Assembly: GCA_007118795.1 (NCBI GenBank)
Contig: SKQX01000195.1
Location: 1 to 38,403 of the forward strand
Reading direction: 5' to 3'
Source: Thermoflexales bacterium
GTDB taxonomy: Bacteria > Chloroflexota > Anaerolineae > B4-G1
Length of the DNA stretch: 38,403 bases
Made by a program: the position numbers and the translations under genes. Below, piece after piece: positions 25,636 through 34,349 of this stretch (the stretch's first letter is position 1; the number at the start of each line of letters is the position of its first letter). The notes under the pieces were generated by a model. That model searched no databases and was not told where the DNA came from. It saw nothing but the letters and a program-made list of their open reading frames with translations.

Positions 25636-26094
25636 TCAGCTACTCTCCGACCTCCACGGCAGACGTCCCTCAATCTCGATCTCGAGGGCGAAGCTCAGGA
25701 AGGTACGAAGAGCGATTATCGCCGCCAAGATCCCTACGTTGGCAAACGTGCGGTCTACCGCAACGGTGCGGATGATGTCAGCCGCCACTAGGAACTCCAG
25801 GCCGAGAAGGATCGTTGTGCCGAGATGGTGGCGGCAGGTGCGGCACGTCTCTTGAACTACGAATCTGGCGAGGGAGTCTTGCACGAAGGCTATGGTGGCC
25901 GCCAGAGCGCCCTTGACAATGACCGCGATGCCTATGATTTCGATGGCGGTGGCCACGATCTGTGCTGCCGCAGTGAAGAGGGGGATTCCCTCTTGTCCAA
26001 GGATGAGATCGGAGGCCTCGCCAGGCCGAATCGTACATCCCACAACAAGCAATAGAAGGAACGCAATCAGGGGATAGGCTCTTTGGACGCTCAC
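25636..26094 (-). CDS. DUF1622 family membrane protein
   Basis: A 152-residue protein of the DUF1622 family, whose function is unknown. The N-terminus is a hydrophobic signal ending in LLVVGC, which could be a lipobox. Two or three further hydrophobic helices follow (about 35-65, 85-110 and 115-135), including the family core LGLEFLVAADIIRTV and ILAAIIALRTFLSFALEIE. I chose the GTG at 26094 because AGGAGG lies 5 nt upstream; the open frame runs on to 26298 but the added part looks non-coding. It is transcribed away from imuB and converges on dinB, with a 22-nt gap. Confidence 0.85.
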   Translation of the reverse strand: MSVQRAYPLIAFLLLLVVGCTIRPGEASDLILGQEGIPLFTAAAQIVATAIEIIGIAVIVKGALAATIAFVQDSLARFVVQETCRTCRHHLGTTILLGLEFLVAADIIRTVAVDRTFANVGILAAIIALRTFLSFALEIEIEGRLPWRSESS

Positions 26095-26197
26095 TGGGGC
26101 CTCCTGATGTATGTTGGATTCGAACACGCTGTTACGGGCAGCAGGTGACCGGAGCACACCATCCTGATGATTGTTGCGCCGGACGCTTGTCACCGGT

Positions 26198-26225
26198 ACT
26201 TTACCACAATCCCGCAGGATTCCAA
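26198..26225 (-). promoter_or_regulatory. Promoter of the DUF1622 gene
   Basis: Minus-strand TTGGAA (26220-26225), 16-bp spacer, and TAAAGT (26198-26203) preceded by TGG. The -35 hexamer is the same as in the tdh promoter. The leader would be about 97 nt. Confidence 0.4.
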
Positions 26226-26305
26226 CAAAATGACGGGTAGGAGACGGGAATTTCGTTAGTGTCGGGCCTACCCGATCAGCCACGCTCGATTGGCCCACTC
26301 CAGAA

Positions 26306-26333
26306 TTGACAATCTCTCATTCTGCTCTATAAT
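26306..26333 (+). promoter_or_regulatory. Consensus promoter of imuB-dnaE2
   Basis: Perfect TTGACA (26306-26311) and perfect TATAAT (26328-26333) with a 16-bp spacer. The predicted start (about 26340) lies in the centre of the LexA operator, so LexA binding should block transcription completely. Confidence 0.85.
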
Positions 26334-26349
26334 AGAACATATGTTCTAT
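26332..26349. promoter_or_regulatory. LexA operator (SOS box)
   Basis: ATAGAACATATGTTCTAT is a perfect 18-bp palindrome with the core GAAC-N4-GTTC of the B. subtilis/Actinobacteria type LexA box. It overlaps the end of the -10 hexamer and the predicted start of transcription. This fits repression of the imuB-dnaE2 cassette until DNA damage occurs. Confidence 0.88.
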
Positions 26350-26379
26350 AGGGGGCAGAATAAGGGGTAGATTACTGGA

Positions 26380-27786
26380 ATGCGAGTAGCCTGTCTGTCG
26401 ATTCTCCATCTTCCGGTGCAAGTGGAGCGACGGCGCAATCCAGCCCTCACCGATGCACCACTGGTGGTCGGAGGGCGACGCTGGGAGGAGGGCACAGTAC
26501 TCGATTGTTGCCCTCGAGCAGCAGTGGCAGGGGTGGAACCAGGGATGCGCCTTTCTCAAGCCGAAGCCCTCTGTCCTGAGGCTCGATTCGTCCCGGCCGA
26601 TAGAGAGACATACGATGCCGTTCATAAGATGCTGGTCGACGGTGCCAAGCGCTTTACGCCGATTGTAGAGACCGTCGATCTTGGGCTGGTACTCGTTGAG
26701 GTCTCCAGTCTTAAGCGCCGCTTTGACGATGACGCCGAGCTGGCGCATCATCTGACCCATGAGATGATCAACGCCTCCGGGTTGGATGTGCGAGTCGGAT
26801 TAGGCAGCGGCAGATTTGTGGCTGAGCAGGCAGCGCACGCTGCCCAGCCAGGGGAAGTGTATTTCGTCTCCTCTGAGGAAGAACGAGCTTTCCTTTCTCC
26901 CCTCGATATTTCCACCCTTCCCCTGGACCCAGAGATGGAGCGCCGTCTACGGCTGTTGGGCGTGCGCACCCTCGGTGCCCTTGCTAAGCTGCCCCGTCTG
27001 GCAGTGATCCGCCAGTTCGGCAGCCAGGCTGGTCCTCTGCATGACATGGCATGTGGGATAGATGCTCTTCCGGTGCATGCCGATGCTCCGCCGCTCCAGC
27101 TTTCGGGGGCACACGCTTTTGTCAACCCGGTGAGAGATCGGACGTCGCTTTTGACTCATGTGGGGCGGTTGACGGATGATTTCGCTGAGGAGCTCAATCG
27201 TCGGGGATACCAAGCCGAAGGGATACGGTTGGAAGTCGAGGAGGTGGGTGGCAAACGGCATACGATCGGCAGATCGGTCAAACCGCCATCATCCAGCGCT
27301 GACCAGCTTTCTCGTCTGAGTGCTCGCATGGTTGAAAGGTTGGACATCAACGGGCCATTGGCTGATCTCTCTATCACCATCTACCCGTTACGCCCCCTCC
27401 ATCTGGGCACTACCCAACTGACCCTTTTCAGCAGCGACCGGATCGAAGGTGTTTCCACATTCGATCGGAGATTGCGAGAGACACTAAGACAGTTGTGGGG
27501 GCGCTTCGGAAAGCTGTCCGTCGTCGTTGCCTCGCTGATTGTGCCCCCTCAACCTTGTCCCATCCAAGTCACGACCGCCCGGGATGGTCTACCCAGGGCT
27601 ATTGTGTGGCGCGAACGTCTTCGAGAGGTACAGCGTATCCACGAGCTCTGGCGAGAACGGAGGCAGTGGTGGGGACAATCCATTGAGCGAGACTATTTCC
27701 GCCTAGAGCTTGACGATGGGCAGATGCGGGTCGTGTTCCGCGAAGTGCGAGCCAACCAATGGTTATTGGAACGTCGCCACATCTAA
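26380..27786 (+). CDS. imuB: ImuB-like Y-family polymerase homologue, probably catalytically inactive
   Basis: A 468-residue relative of Y-family polymerases that lacks the catalytic acids. The first palm motif reads CLSILHLPVQ instead of DxDxFYA, and the SxDE motif is replaced by ETVDLGLVLVEV. The helix-hairpin-helix and little-finger regions remain (LLGVRTLGALAKLP). QLTLF, near residue 350, is a beta-clamp-binding motif. In known mutasomes, ImuB tethers the error-prone DnaE2 to the sliding clamp. It is the first gene after a LexA-controlled promoter and overlaps dnaE2 by 28 nt, which supports that role. No imuA gene accompanies it. Ribosome binding is weak, with AAGGGG about 12 nt before the ATG. 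Confidence 0.88.
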   Translation: MRVACLSILHLPVQVERRRNPALTDAPLVVGGRRWEEGTVLDCCPRAAVAGVEPGMRLSQAEALCPEARFVPADRETYDAVHKMLVDGAKRFTPIVETVDLGLVLVEVSSLKRRFDDDAELAHHLTHEMINASGLDVRVGLGSGRFVAEQAAHAAQPGEVYFVSSEEERAFLSPLDISTLPLDPEMERRLRLLGVRTLGALAKLPRLAVIRQFGSQAGPLHDMACGIDALPVHADAPPLQLSGAHAFVNPVRDRTSLLTHVGRLTDDFAEELNRRGYQAEGIRLEVEEVGGKRHTIGRSVKPPSSSADQLSRLSARMVERLDINGPLADLSITIYPLRPLHLGTTQLTLFSSDRIEGVSTFDRRLRETLRQLWGRFGKLSVVVASLIVPPQPCPIQVTTARDGLPRAIVWRERLREVQRIHELWRERRQWWGQSIERDYFRLELDDGQMRVVFREVRANQWLLERRHI

Positions 27787-30700
27787 GTGGTCGACGACTC
27801 AGGCGGTATCCCGAGGGGGGTGGAGGGCGGAGATTTTCGATCCCCGTTTATGCCGAGCTCCATGCTCACTCAAGTCACAGCTTGCTTGATGGCGTCTCCA
27901 CGCCCGAGGCGCTGGCAACCCGGGCGGCCCATCTGGGGATGCCTGCCCTGGCCGTGACCGATCATAATGCGCTGTACGGCGCGGTACGCTTCGTGAGGGC
28001 AGCACAGGAGGCAGGAATCAAACCCCTACTGGGTGCCGAGGTAACTCTCGAAAATGATTCTCATCTGGTGCTTCTGGTGGAGACTGCGGAAGGGTACGCC
28101 AACCTCTGTCGCTTGATTACGTTGGCGCGGCAGGATCAGGCTAAGGACGTAGCCAAGCTGAAGAAAGGAGATCTGGCTGCTCACACTGAAGGCTTGATCG
28201 CGCTTTCGGGCTGTCGACGGGGAGAGCTACCGCAGCTGTTGTTGGCGGGGAGAGAGAGGCAAGCTGCAGACGTGGCCCGCAGCTATGCCCGGATCTTCGG
28301 GCCCGAGCGCTTCTTCATCGAACTGCAGCGCCACTATCGAAAGGGGGACAACCGACTTCTCGCTGGCCTGGTGGATCTGGCTAACCGGACTGGTCTGGAC
28401 GTGGTGGCTACCGGAAACGTCCACTACCTCCATCCCCGTCAGCGAGACGTCCACGACGTACTGCGCTGCATCCGTCACCACACCACTTTGGAAGACGCGG
28501 GTGATCTTCTGCGACCTAACGATGAATACTTCCTACGTTCTCCGTACGAGATGGAGGAGCTCTTCGATGACATTCCCATCGCCCTGGAGAACTCGCTGCG
28601 CATCGCTACTCGCTGCACGTCAGCACTCGAATATCTACCCTCAGGGCCGCAGGTGCTTCCCCAGGCCCCCGGCTATGGAGACCGTGCCCCCGACGTTTAC
28701 CTGCGAGAGCTATGCGAACGGGAGCTGCACCGTCGCTACTCGTGCCATCCACCCGGGGACGTCTTGGAGCACGAACTCTCGGTGATCCAAGGGATGGGAC
28801 TGGCCAATTACTTCCTCATTGTGGGGGATATTGTGCGCTTTGCCACGCAGGCCGGCATTCTCTGTCAGGGCCGGGGGAGCGCGGCCAACTCCTTAGTGGC
28901 CTATCTCCTAGATATCAGCCCGATCGATCCAGTCGCCTGTGATCTGGTCTTTGAACGTTTCCTGTCGCCCGAACGAGGTTCGCCGCCGGACATCGACATA
29001 GATATCGCCGCCGACCGGCGTGAGGAGGTGATTCAGTACGTCTATCAGCGGTATGGGCAGGAACACGCAGCGATGGCCTGTACGCTCGTCACCTTCCGCG
29101 CTCGATCGGCGGTGCGCGACATAGCGCGAGCCCTGGGCTTTCCTCCGCCCATGATAGAGAGGCTGACAGAGGTCTGTCCCGAGCTTCTCGATCTCATTCG
29201 AGGACGGCTTGCCGCGGGAACAGTCGATGGAACAGAGCCCCATAGCGTAGAGATACCGCCAGAGATCGTCGAGGCAGTGGATACTGAGCAACTCACTGAA
29301 TGGCGTCTCACTCCTCGATTGCTCCACCATCTTCTACAGCTGGCTCCTCAGTTGGTCGGCATCCCCCGCCATCTAGGCATCCATAATGGCGGTATGGTGA
29401 TCTCGGGGCCTCCGTTGTGCCAGATCGTCCCGTTGGAACCCGCTACTATGGAGGATCGGGTGGTTACCCAGTGGGACAAGGATGGGCTGGAAGGCGTCGG
29501 GATGATCAAGGTTGACCTCCTGGGGCTGCGAATGTTGTCGGCCATTGAGGACGCCGTGACCATTATCGAGGGTCAGACTGGAGAACGACCAGATCTGACT
29601 ACCTTGACTCGCGACGATCCTGAGGTCTACGATATGCTCTGCCGGAGTGAGGCTATCGGGGTCTTCCAGGTGGAATCGAGAGCTCAAGCTAGCTTGATTC
29701 CTCGCTTTCAACCCCGGTCGTTCGACGATCTAGTTATTCAGATATCCCTCATTCGTCCCGGGCCGCTTCAGGCTCAGATGGTCCATCCCTATCTACGCCG
29801 CCGCGAGAATCGTGAGCCAATCAGCTATTCCCATCCCCTCTTGCAGGATGCCCTCAAGGAGACGTTGGGTGTGATCATATTCCAGGAACAGGTGTTGAAA
29901 GTAGCCCGCGACCTGGCTGGGTTCACGCCGGGAGAGGCAGAGCTCCTCCGCCGCGCGTTGTCGCATAAGCGGGCGTCGCGAGAGATCACACGATTCCAAG
30001 ACCGGTTTGTGGAGGGAGCAGGGGAAAGAGGCGTTGATCGAGAGACGGCACAACGGGTCTTTGAGCAACTACAAGCATTCGGCGGGTACTCCTTCCCCAA
30101 GAGCCACGCTGCGGCTTTTGCTGTACTGACGTACCAATCTGCCTGGCTGAGACGATTTTACCCCTTGGCTTTCTTCACCGCCCTGTTGCGTCATCAGCCG
30201 ATGGGGTTCTATCCCCCGCACGTGATCGTTTCCGAGGCTCGCCGTTGTGGCGTGGAGATACGGCCGGTGGACATCAATGTGTCGGATTTGGAGCCCACTG
30301 TCGAAGGAGAAGCGCTGCGGTTAGGGCTGGCCATGGTCAATGGGCTAGGAGAGGGTAGCACCAGCCGCGGTCGAGTCGTGTTGGAGGCAAGGCAGTCCGG
30401 GCCGTTTCGTTCATTGACGGACTTCTGTCGACGCACCCGTCTCACAAGGAGAACGGTAGAGGGGTTGATATGGGCCGGTGCTTTCGACGGCTGGGAGGTG
30501 CCGCGACGGCAGTTGCTGTGGGAGTTGAAGATGGCTCTAGATACGGCCAAGGGGCCTTCCAGCCTGCTTACCTCATCTCACAGGGAACGTCCGCGATTTG
30601 CCTTTCTATCGGCACACGGGAGGTTGTGGACCGAAGTAGCCTATACGGGAGTCAGTGCCCGGGAGCATATGATCACCCTGGTGGAAGACACACTGGGTGC

Positions 30701-30995
30701 TATAGGCGTCACGTCGAGTGGAGAGCTGCGGCAATTGGCGGATGGAGAAACGGTAAGGGTCGGTGGGGTGATCGTCTCGCGCCAACATCCGCCGACGGCG
30801 AAGGGAGTGGCATTCCTGGCCCTGGAAGATGAAGGAGGGCTGATCAACATAGTGATCAGACCGGAAGTATATGAGAAGAATCGCAGGGCCCTCCAGTCCC
30901 CCTTTGTGGTGATCGAGGGCATTCTGCAGTGGCGAGGAGGAGCGATCAGCGTGCTGGCCCAGAAGGTCGCTGCGCTGAAGAGTGAGCCAGAGTGA
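27759..30995 (+). CDS. dnaE2: Error-prone DNA polymerase III alpha subunit DnaE2
   Basis: C-family polymerase that performs damage-induced mutagenesis. The 1078 residues carry an N-terminal PHP domain (ELHAHSSHSLLDG), the palm triad in DIDIDI with Asp411, Asp413 and Asp415, the DnaE2-type FRARSAVRDIARALGF, the fingers (FPKSHAAAFAVLTYQSAWL) and a C-terminal OB fold (VGGVIVSRQHPPTAKGVAFL). The length, shorter than replicative DnaE, and the SOS-controlled pairing with imuB identify DnaE2. The ATG at 27759 lies inside imuB, and I see no better start before the PHP domain. It converges on nudC with a 30-nt gap. Confidence 0.93.
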   Translation: MVIGTSPHLSGRRLRRYPEGGGGRRFSIPVYAELHAHSSHSLLDGVSTPEALATRAAHLGMPALAVTDHNALYGAVRFVRAAQEAGIKPLLGAEVTLENDSHLVLLVETAEGYANLCRLITLARQDQAKDVAKLKKGDLAAHTEGLIALSGCRRGELPQLLLAGRERQAADVARSYARIFGPERFFIELQRHYRKGDNRLLAGLVDLANRTGLDVVATGNVHYLHPRQRDVHDVLRCIRHHTTLEDAGDLLRPNDEYFLRSPYEMEELFDDIPIALENSLRIATRCTSALEYLPSGPQVLPQAPGYGDRAPDVYLRELCERELHRRYSCHPPGDVLEHELSVIQGMGLANYFLIVGDIVRFATQAGILCQGRGSAANSLVAYLLDISPIDPVACDLVFERFLSPERGSPPDIDIDIAADRREEVIQYVYQRYGQEHAAMACTLVTFRARSAVRDIARALGFPPPMIERLTEVCPELLDLIRGRLAAGTVDGTEPHSVEIPPEIVEAVDTEQLTEWRLTPRLLHHLLQLAPQLVGIPRHLGIHNGGMVISGPPLCQIVPLEPATMEDRVVTQWDKDGLEGVGMIKVDLLGLRMLSAIEDAVTIIEGQTGERPDLTTLTRDDPEVYDMLCRSEAIGVFQVESRAQASLIPRFQPRSFDDLVIQISLIRPGPLQAQMVHPYLRRRENREPISYSHPLLQDALKETLGVIIFQEQVLKVARDLAGFTPGEAELLRRALSHKRASREITRFQDRFVEGAGERGVDRETAQRVFEQLQAFGGYSFPKSHAAAFAVLTYQSAWLRRFYPLAFFTALLRHQPMGFYPPHVIVSEARRCGVEIRPVDINVSDLEPTVEGEALRLGLAMVNGLGEGSTSRGRVVLEARQSGPFRSLTDFCRRTRLTRRTVEGLIWAGAFDGWEVPRRQLLWELKMALDTAKGPSSLLTSSHRERPRFAFLSAHGRLWTEVAYTGVSAREHMITLVEDTLGAIGVTSSGELRQLADGETVRVGGVIVSRQHPPTAKGVAFLALEDEGGLINIVIRPEVYEKNRRALQSPFVVIEGILQWRGGAISVLAQKVAALKSEPE

Positions 30996-31025
30996 TCAAG
31001 AGACAGATTCTTCTGCCACCCACTC

Positions 31026-32045
31026 TCACCGGATCAAGTCCCGGAGCTTCCCCAAACCTCCGGCATCGAACCACTCTGCGAGAAGGAGGCGTGAGATGGA
31101 GATATCCGACGGGAGCTGCAGCTTGCCCTGTTCCACCTCGTTGATAATATCCTCTCGGGATAGCCACCGGGCATCTTCCAGCTCGCCATCGTGCAATCGA
31201 ATGGTCGTGCGCGTCGCCTGGGCGACGAAGCCCAACATCAGCGAACTGGGGAACGGCCACGGCTGCGACGAGTGGTATTGAATCCGTGTCACGCGAACGC
31301 CAGTCTCCTCTCGCAGCTCACGCACCACCGCGGCCTCCAAGCTCTCCCCAGGCTCGACGAAACCGGCGATGATCGAATAGAGCCCCTCGGGCCAGGTTGG
31401 CTGCCGCCCCAAGAGGCACCGGCTACCCCGGGTGACTCGCACGATTATGGCCGGATCGGTTCGAGGAAAATGTTGTCGACCACACTGACGGCTGGTGCAC
31501 GCGCGCAGGTGCCCTCCCTCTGCGCTGGCCGTAGGCGCACCGCATTCTCCACAGAAACGGTTCCGCCGATGCCAATAGGTCATTGCCTTGGCGTAAGCTA
31601 GCAGCCCGGCTTCCTGCCGTTCCAGTAACGCAGCGACTTCCCGCAGACTACGAAACTGTCCAGCTGCCACCGGGCGAGGGAGTGCGGTCTCACCGCCGCC
31701 CGCCAGGTCCACAGCGAAATAGACATGCCCTCCAGCCTCTCCCAGCAGGATGACTGATTCCGCCTGTCGGCGAACGCCCTCAGCCTCCTCCGGCCTCAAT
31801 AGGACCGGGCGAGGCCTGGACGCACCCGTGACGAGGACCGCGGAGCCAGATACAGACACGTAACGGGTTGTGGGATCAGTCAATCGTTCCCTGACCCAAG
31901 CCTCGTCCTGACTTCGACCAAAGGTTCGGTCGATGAGGAGCCCCGTGAAAGGGATCTGGGTGGCGTCGTCGCTGTGCTCTATGGTCAGCTCGCCTCCATC
32001 AGCATCTTCAACTGACGAGCAGCTTCCACGGCCTGGGCTCGCCAA
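31026..32045 (-). CDS. nudC: NAD(H) diphosphatase / NAD-cap decapping Nudix hydrolase
   Basis: Hydrolyses NADH, and in characterised relatives removes NAD caps from RNA. The 339 residues include an N-terminal NUDIX-like domain, a zinc ribbon (CGEC and CTSRQC) and a Nudix domain. The Nudix box runs from GFVEPGE through RELREETGV, and the NudC-specific SQPWPFPSSLM is present. The start is uncertain: a TTG at 32045 lies 61 nt inside the DUF72 gene and no ATG is available near the expected start. A CTG further in, preceded by GGAGG, is another possibility. The gene follows DUF72 on the same strand. Confidence 0.9.
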   Translation of the reverse strand: MASPGRGSCSSVEDADGGELTIEHSDDATQIPFTGLLIDRTFGRSQDEAWVRERLTDPTTRYVSVSGSAVLVTGASRPRPVLLRPEEAEGVRRQAESVILLGEAGGHVYFAVDLAGGGETALPRPVAAGQFRSLREVAALLERQEAGLLAYAKAMTYWHRRNRFCGECGAPTASAEGGHLRACTSRQCGRQHFPRTDPAIIVRVTRGSRCLLGRQPTWPEGLYSIIAGFVEPGESLEAAVVRELREETGVRVTRIQYHSSQPWPFPSSLMLGFVAQATRTTIRLHDGELEDARWLSREDIINEVEQGKLQLPSDISISRLLLAEWFDAGGLGKLRDLIR

Positions 32046-32761
32046 TGGTTGTTCATATAGACCAGGGTCAGGGGCGCCTCAGCATCCAACTCGCGGATCT
32101 TCGGCGCCCACTCCATGAGCTCGGTCTCGCTATACGTGTAGTCGTAGCGCTCCCAGGGCTCATCGTGTTGCCACCATTTCGCTCGATTTCTTCCGTGAAA
32201 GCGTACGTATGCAACGGGACCGGTGGCCGCGGCGACAGGGGGTACTAAGCTCCGGAACCGAGGTTGGTCTACCGCACAGAATCCGAGGTCGAGCGCTCGC
32301 AGTTGCTCGAAGGTCTCCTCATTGATCCACTCGCGGGAGCGAAACTCCACCACCACCGGGATCTCGGCCAAGCCCGCCCGCACACGCTCCAGATAATCCC
32401 GGTTGGCCCGAGTGGCATGGAAGGAGTGGGGGAACTGCGCCAAGACACAGGCGAATTTCCCCTGTTCGATGAGCGGATGGAGGGCCCCGGAGAGCTCAGC
32501 CATATGCGGCTCCGGGTCCTTGCGCGCGTGGGTGATGCCGCGATAGGCCTTGACTGAGAAGAGGAACCCCTCAGGAACTTTGGCGGCGATCTGCTCTAAG
32601 GTGCGCGCGTCCGGGATGCGGTAGTAGCTGAAGTTCAACTCGCAGGTAGAGAACTCCTGGGCGTAGTAGCTCAACCACTGGCGCTTCGACAGATCCGCCG
32701 GATAGAACGGCCCCACCCAGTCGTCGTAGCTAAAACCGCTGGTACCGATATGGACTGTCAT
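31985..32761 (-). CDS. DUF72 (YecE-like) family protein
   Basis: A 258-residue TIM-barrel-like protein of unknown function. Family marks are the N-terminal IGTSGFSYDDWVGPFYP, STCELNFSYYRIP, FLFSVKAYRGITH, and the C-terminal LTLVYMNNHWRAQAVEAA. I chose the ATG at 32761, preceded by GGGGGAA; the open frame extends 17 residues further upstream. DUF72 proteins often occur near DNA repair genes, which fits here but does not define a role. The 3' end overlaps the possible start of nudC. Confidence 0.87.
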   Translation of the reverse strand: MTVHIGTSGFSYDDWVGPFYPADLSKRQWLSYYAQEFSTCELNFSYYRIPDARTLEQIAAKVPEGFLFSVKAYRGITHARKDPEPHMAELSGALHPLIEQGKFACVLAQFPHSFHATRANRDYLERVRAGLAEIPVVVEFRSREWINEETFEQLRALDLGFCAVDQPRFRSLVPPVAAATGPVAYVRFHGRNRAKWWQHDEPWERYDYTYSETELMEWAPKIRELDAEAPLTLVYMNNHWRAQAVEAARQLKMLMEAS

Positions 32762-32816
32762 AGTTCCCCCGCTGCCCGCGAAGATCAAGAGCTTGTGCAT
32801 CGATGCTATCACTCAT

Positions 32817-32825
32817 ATTATACCA
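32817..32825 (-). promoter_or_regulatory. Extended -10 element upstream of DUF72
   Basis: Minus-strand TGGTATAAT, identical to the element before the rsbV-like gene and the G5 lipoprotein gene. No -35 match is visible. The leader would be about 48 nt. Confidence 0.4.
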
Positions 32826-32862
32826 AACTCGCTTCTCCGCGCACACTTACCGATCTACACGT

Positions 32863-32891
32863 TTGTCAGTCGCGGACAGATGCCGTATAAT
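32863..32891 (+). promoter_or_regulatory. Promoter reading toward the broken lipoprotein and toxin-antitoxin genes
   Basis: TTGTCA (32863-32868), 17-bp spacer, and TATAAT (32886-32891), a near-consensus promoter. It is the only strong promoter seen before the genes at 33017-33958. Confidence 0.65.
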
Positions 32892-33016
32892 GCCTTAGAT
32901 CGAAGCACCTCCGCTATAAGACCGACAAGCGTCCGACGTCCATGAGCGCAGTGTACAAAGGGAGCAGTGCTCGAATTCCGGAGACTGTTCTAAGAGTACT
33001 GGGAGGACTGGGCCTG

Positions 33017-33455
33017 GTGAGTACAATGGTCCCGTGGGATGTGATCTCCCTCGTTGGATGGCTACTACTCGCTTCCTGCGGGGCAGCGGAAGCGCCGAGG
33101 CCCCGCGCGATCCAGCCAACCCCTCCACCGGTCGCCCAGGCTGGCAGGCACCAAGTGGCGAAGCTGCGCCTGCCCCCGTGCGTACGAAGAGCCGGTGCGT
33201 CAGACCGATCTGTGCGACGCATCAGACCATTGGCGGGTCATCGATAGCCCCCGCAGGTACGCGCCCACCGTGGAGATGGCGTTGGTGGCCGGTATTGAGG
33301 CATTGCTGGACTATGGCCCCGTCATCGAGCCGACCGGGGTGCGACAAGCTGTCACCGCCTATCAGAAAGCACACCCGTTCTGGCTTCCTCTCACTGTCAA
33401 TCGGATGAGTGATCTGGCCCACGCGCGGTCTGTGGAAGAGCCGCTGAGTGAGTGA
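33017..33455 (+). pseudogene. Possible lipoprotein gene disrupted by a frameshift
   Basis: From the GTG at 33017, with GGGAGG 10 nt upstream, the frame encodes a lipoprotein signal: MVPWDVISLVG, then LLLASCG, then a proline-rich stretch (PTPPPVAQAG). After about 33150 this frame becomes arginine-rich and stops at 33247. Another frame of the same strand carries protein-like sequence up to the stop at 33455 (VIDSPRRYAPTVEMALVAG, HPFWLPLTVNRMSDLA). Joining them needs a frame change between about 33125 and 33185. I do not recognise the family, and it may instead be two unrelated or spurious frames. It lies directly before the brnT remnant. Confidence 0.3.
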
Positions 33456-33466
33456 GAGGGTGTTCT

Positions 33467-33750
33467 GTGGGCATATGGTTTGAGTGGGATTCCGAGAAAG
33501 CAGAGACGAACCTAAAGAAGCACCAAGTGGCATGCGGCGAAGCCGCAACAGTGTTCGGCGATCCGTTGTCTCTGACGTTTGATGATCCTGACCATTCAAT
33601 CGAAGAGCAGCGGTTCATCACCATGGGGATGTCTCGATCGGGGATCTGCTCATTGTCTCGCACGCAGATCGAGGTGACCGGATACGCATCATCAGTGCGC
33701 GAAGACCAACATGCCGAGAGAGGAAGCTCTATGAGGAATATGGGCAATAG
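33467..33750 (+). pseudogene. brnT: BrnT-type ribonuclease toxin, frameshifted
   Basis: The N-terminal part (IWFEWDSEKAETNLKKHQV, EAATVFGDPLSLTF, DDPDHSIEEQRF) is clearly BrnT, a RelE-like mRNA endonuclease. After SRSG at about 33643 the frame is wrong. Shifting frame at the four-G run (33640-33643) restores the family ending DLLIVSHADRGDRIRI, ISARRP and KLYEEYG, with a stop at 33748-33750. One missing G explains the break. The start is probably the GTG at 33467. An authentic mutation would leave a truncated toxin, but a sequencing error in the homopolymer cannot be excluded. Confidence 0.82.
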
Positions 33751-33958
33751 AGGGGTTAACGATGAGCTTCGCCCTGAGTACGATCTGTCCCAGCTCCGGG
33801 AAGCTGCCAGGGGGAAGTATGTGGAGCGCTACAACGAAGGCACGAATCTGGTGCCTCTGGACCCGGACTTGGCAAAGGCATTCTCCGACGATGAGGCAGT
33901 GAACGAGGCACTCCGACTGCTCATCAAGATTGCTAGCACTCACGTTGATGGCGAGTGA
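33731..33958 (+). CDS. Putative antitoxin paired with BrnT
   Basis: A 75-residue protein beginning inside the last 20 nt of the toxin frame, with AGGA 6 nt before the ATG. The core RGKYVERYNEGTNLVPLDP and AKAFSDDEAVNEALRLLIKIA matches small antitoxins that often follow BrnT genes. They are not the HTH/RHH BrnA type itself. It appears intact, so it should bind and neutralise the toxin if any is made. Because the toxin frame is broken and runs on into this frame, the assembled sequence encodes one continuous open frame. Confidence 0.7.
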   Translation: MRNMGNRGVNDELRPEYDLSQLREAARGKYVERYNEGTNLVPLDPDLAKAFSDDEAVNEALRLLIKIASTHVDGE

Positions 33959-34330
33959 GATCGACGCGACATCTCTTCGGTCGCCACAGGCAAAGGTGAG
34001 GTGCACCCCGTAGGACTCAGAGGTTGTGCCCGCAGCCTGTCGGGTATATGCGGCGCAGCCGATGCCTGTCGTGCGATTCGAGACGCCGCCAGAAGGGTAA
34101 GAGCAAGGGTGTACGCGCCTCCTCTGACGAAGGCTTCGTCAACATCCCGCAATGACTGAGGACGCCTCCCCTCTGGCGTGAGCACTAGACGAAACTCTAT
34201 AGCTGATCAGCCTGTGGGTCTTAGCGCGCCGGCGCGGGCGCTGGTAGTGCGCGCTCGATGGGAGCCCGTTGCCCTCTTGGGTCTCACCACCCCCCAGCAG
34301 ACCCAATGATTCCCGTGCATAGGACTTGAG
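33959..34330. other. Non-coding stretch with one perfect short palindrome
   Basis: About 370 bp between the antitoxin gene and osmC without a convincing gene. It contains TGACGAAGGCTTCGTCA (34125-34141), two 8-bp arms around one base. This looks more like a protein-binding site than an RNA hairpin. A very GC-rich tract (34227-34240) lies closer to osmC. Nothing else was recognised. Confidence 0.4.
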
Positions 34331-34349
34331 AGCGAGAGGAGAACGACGA

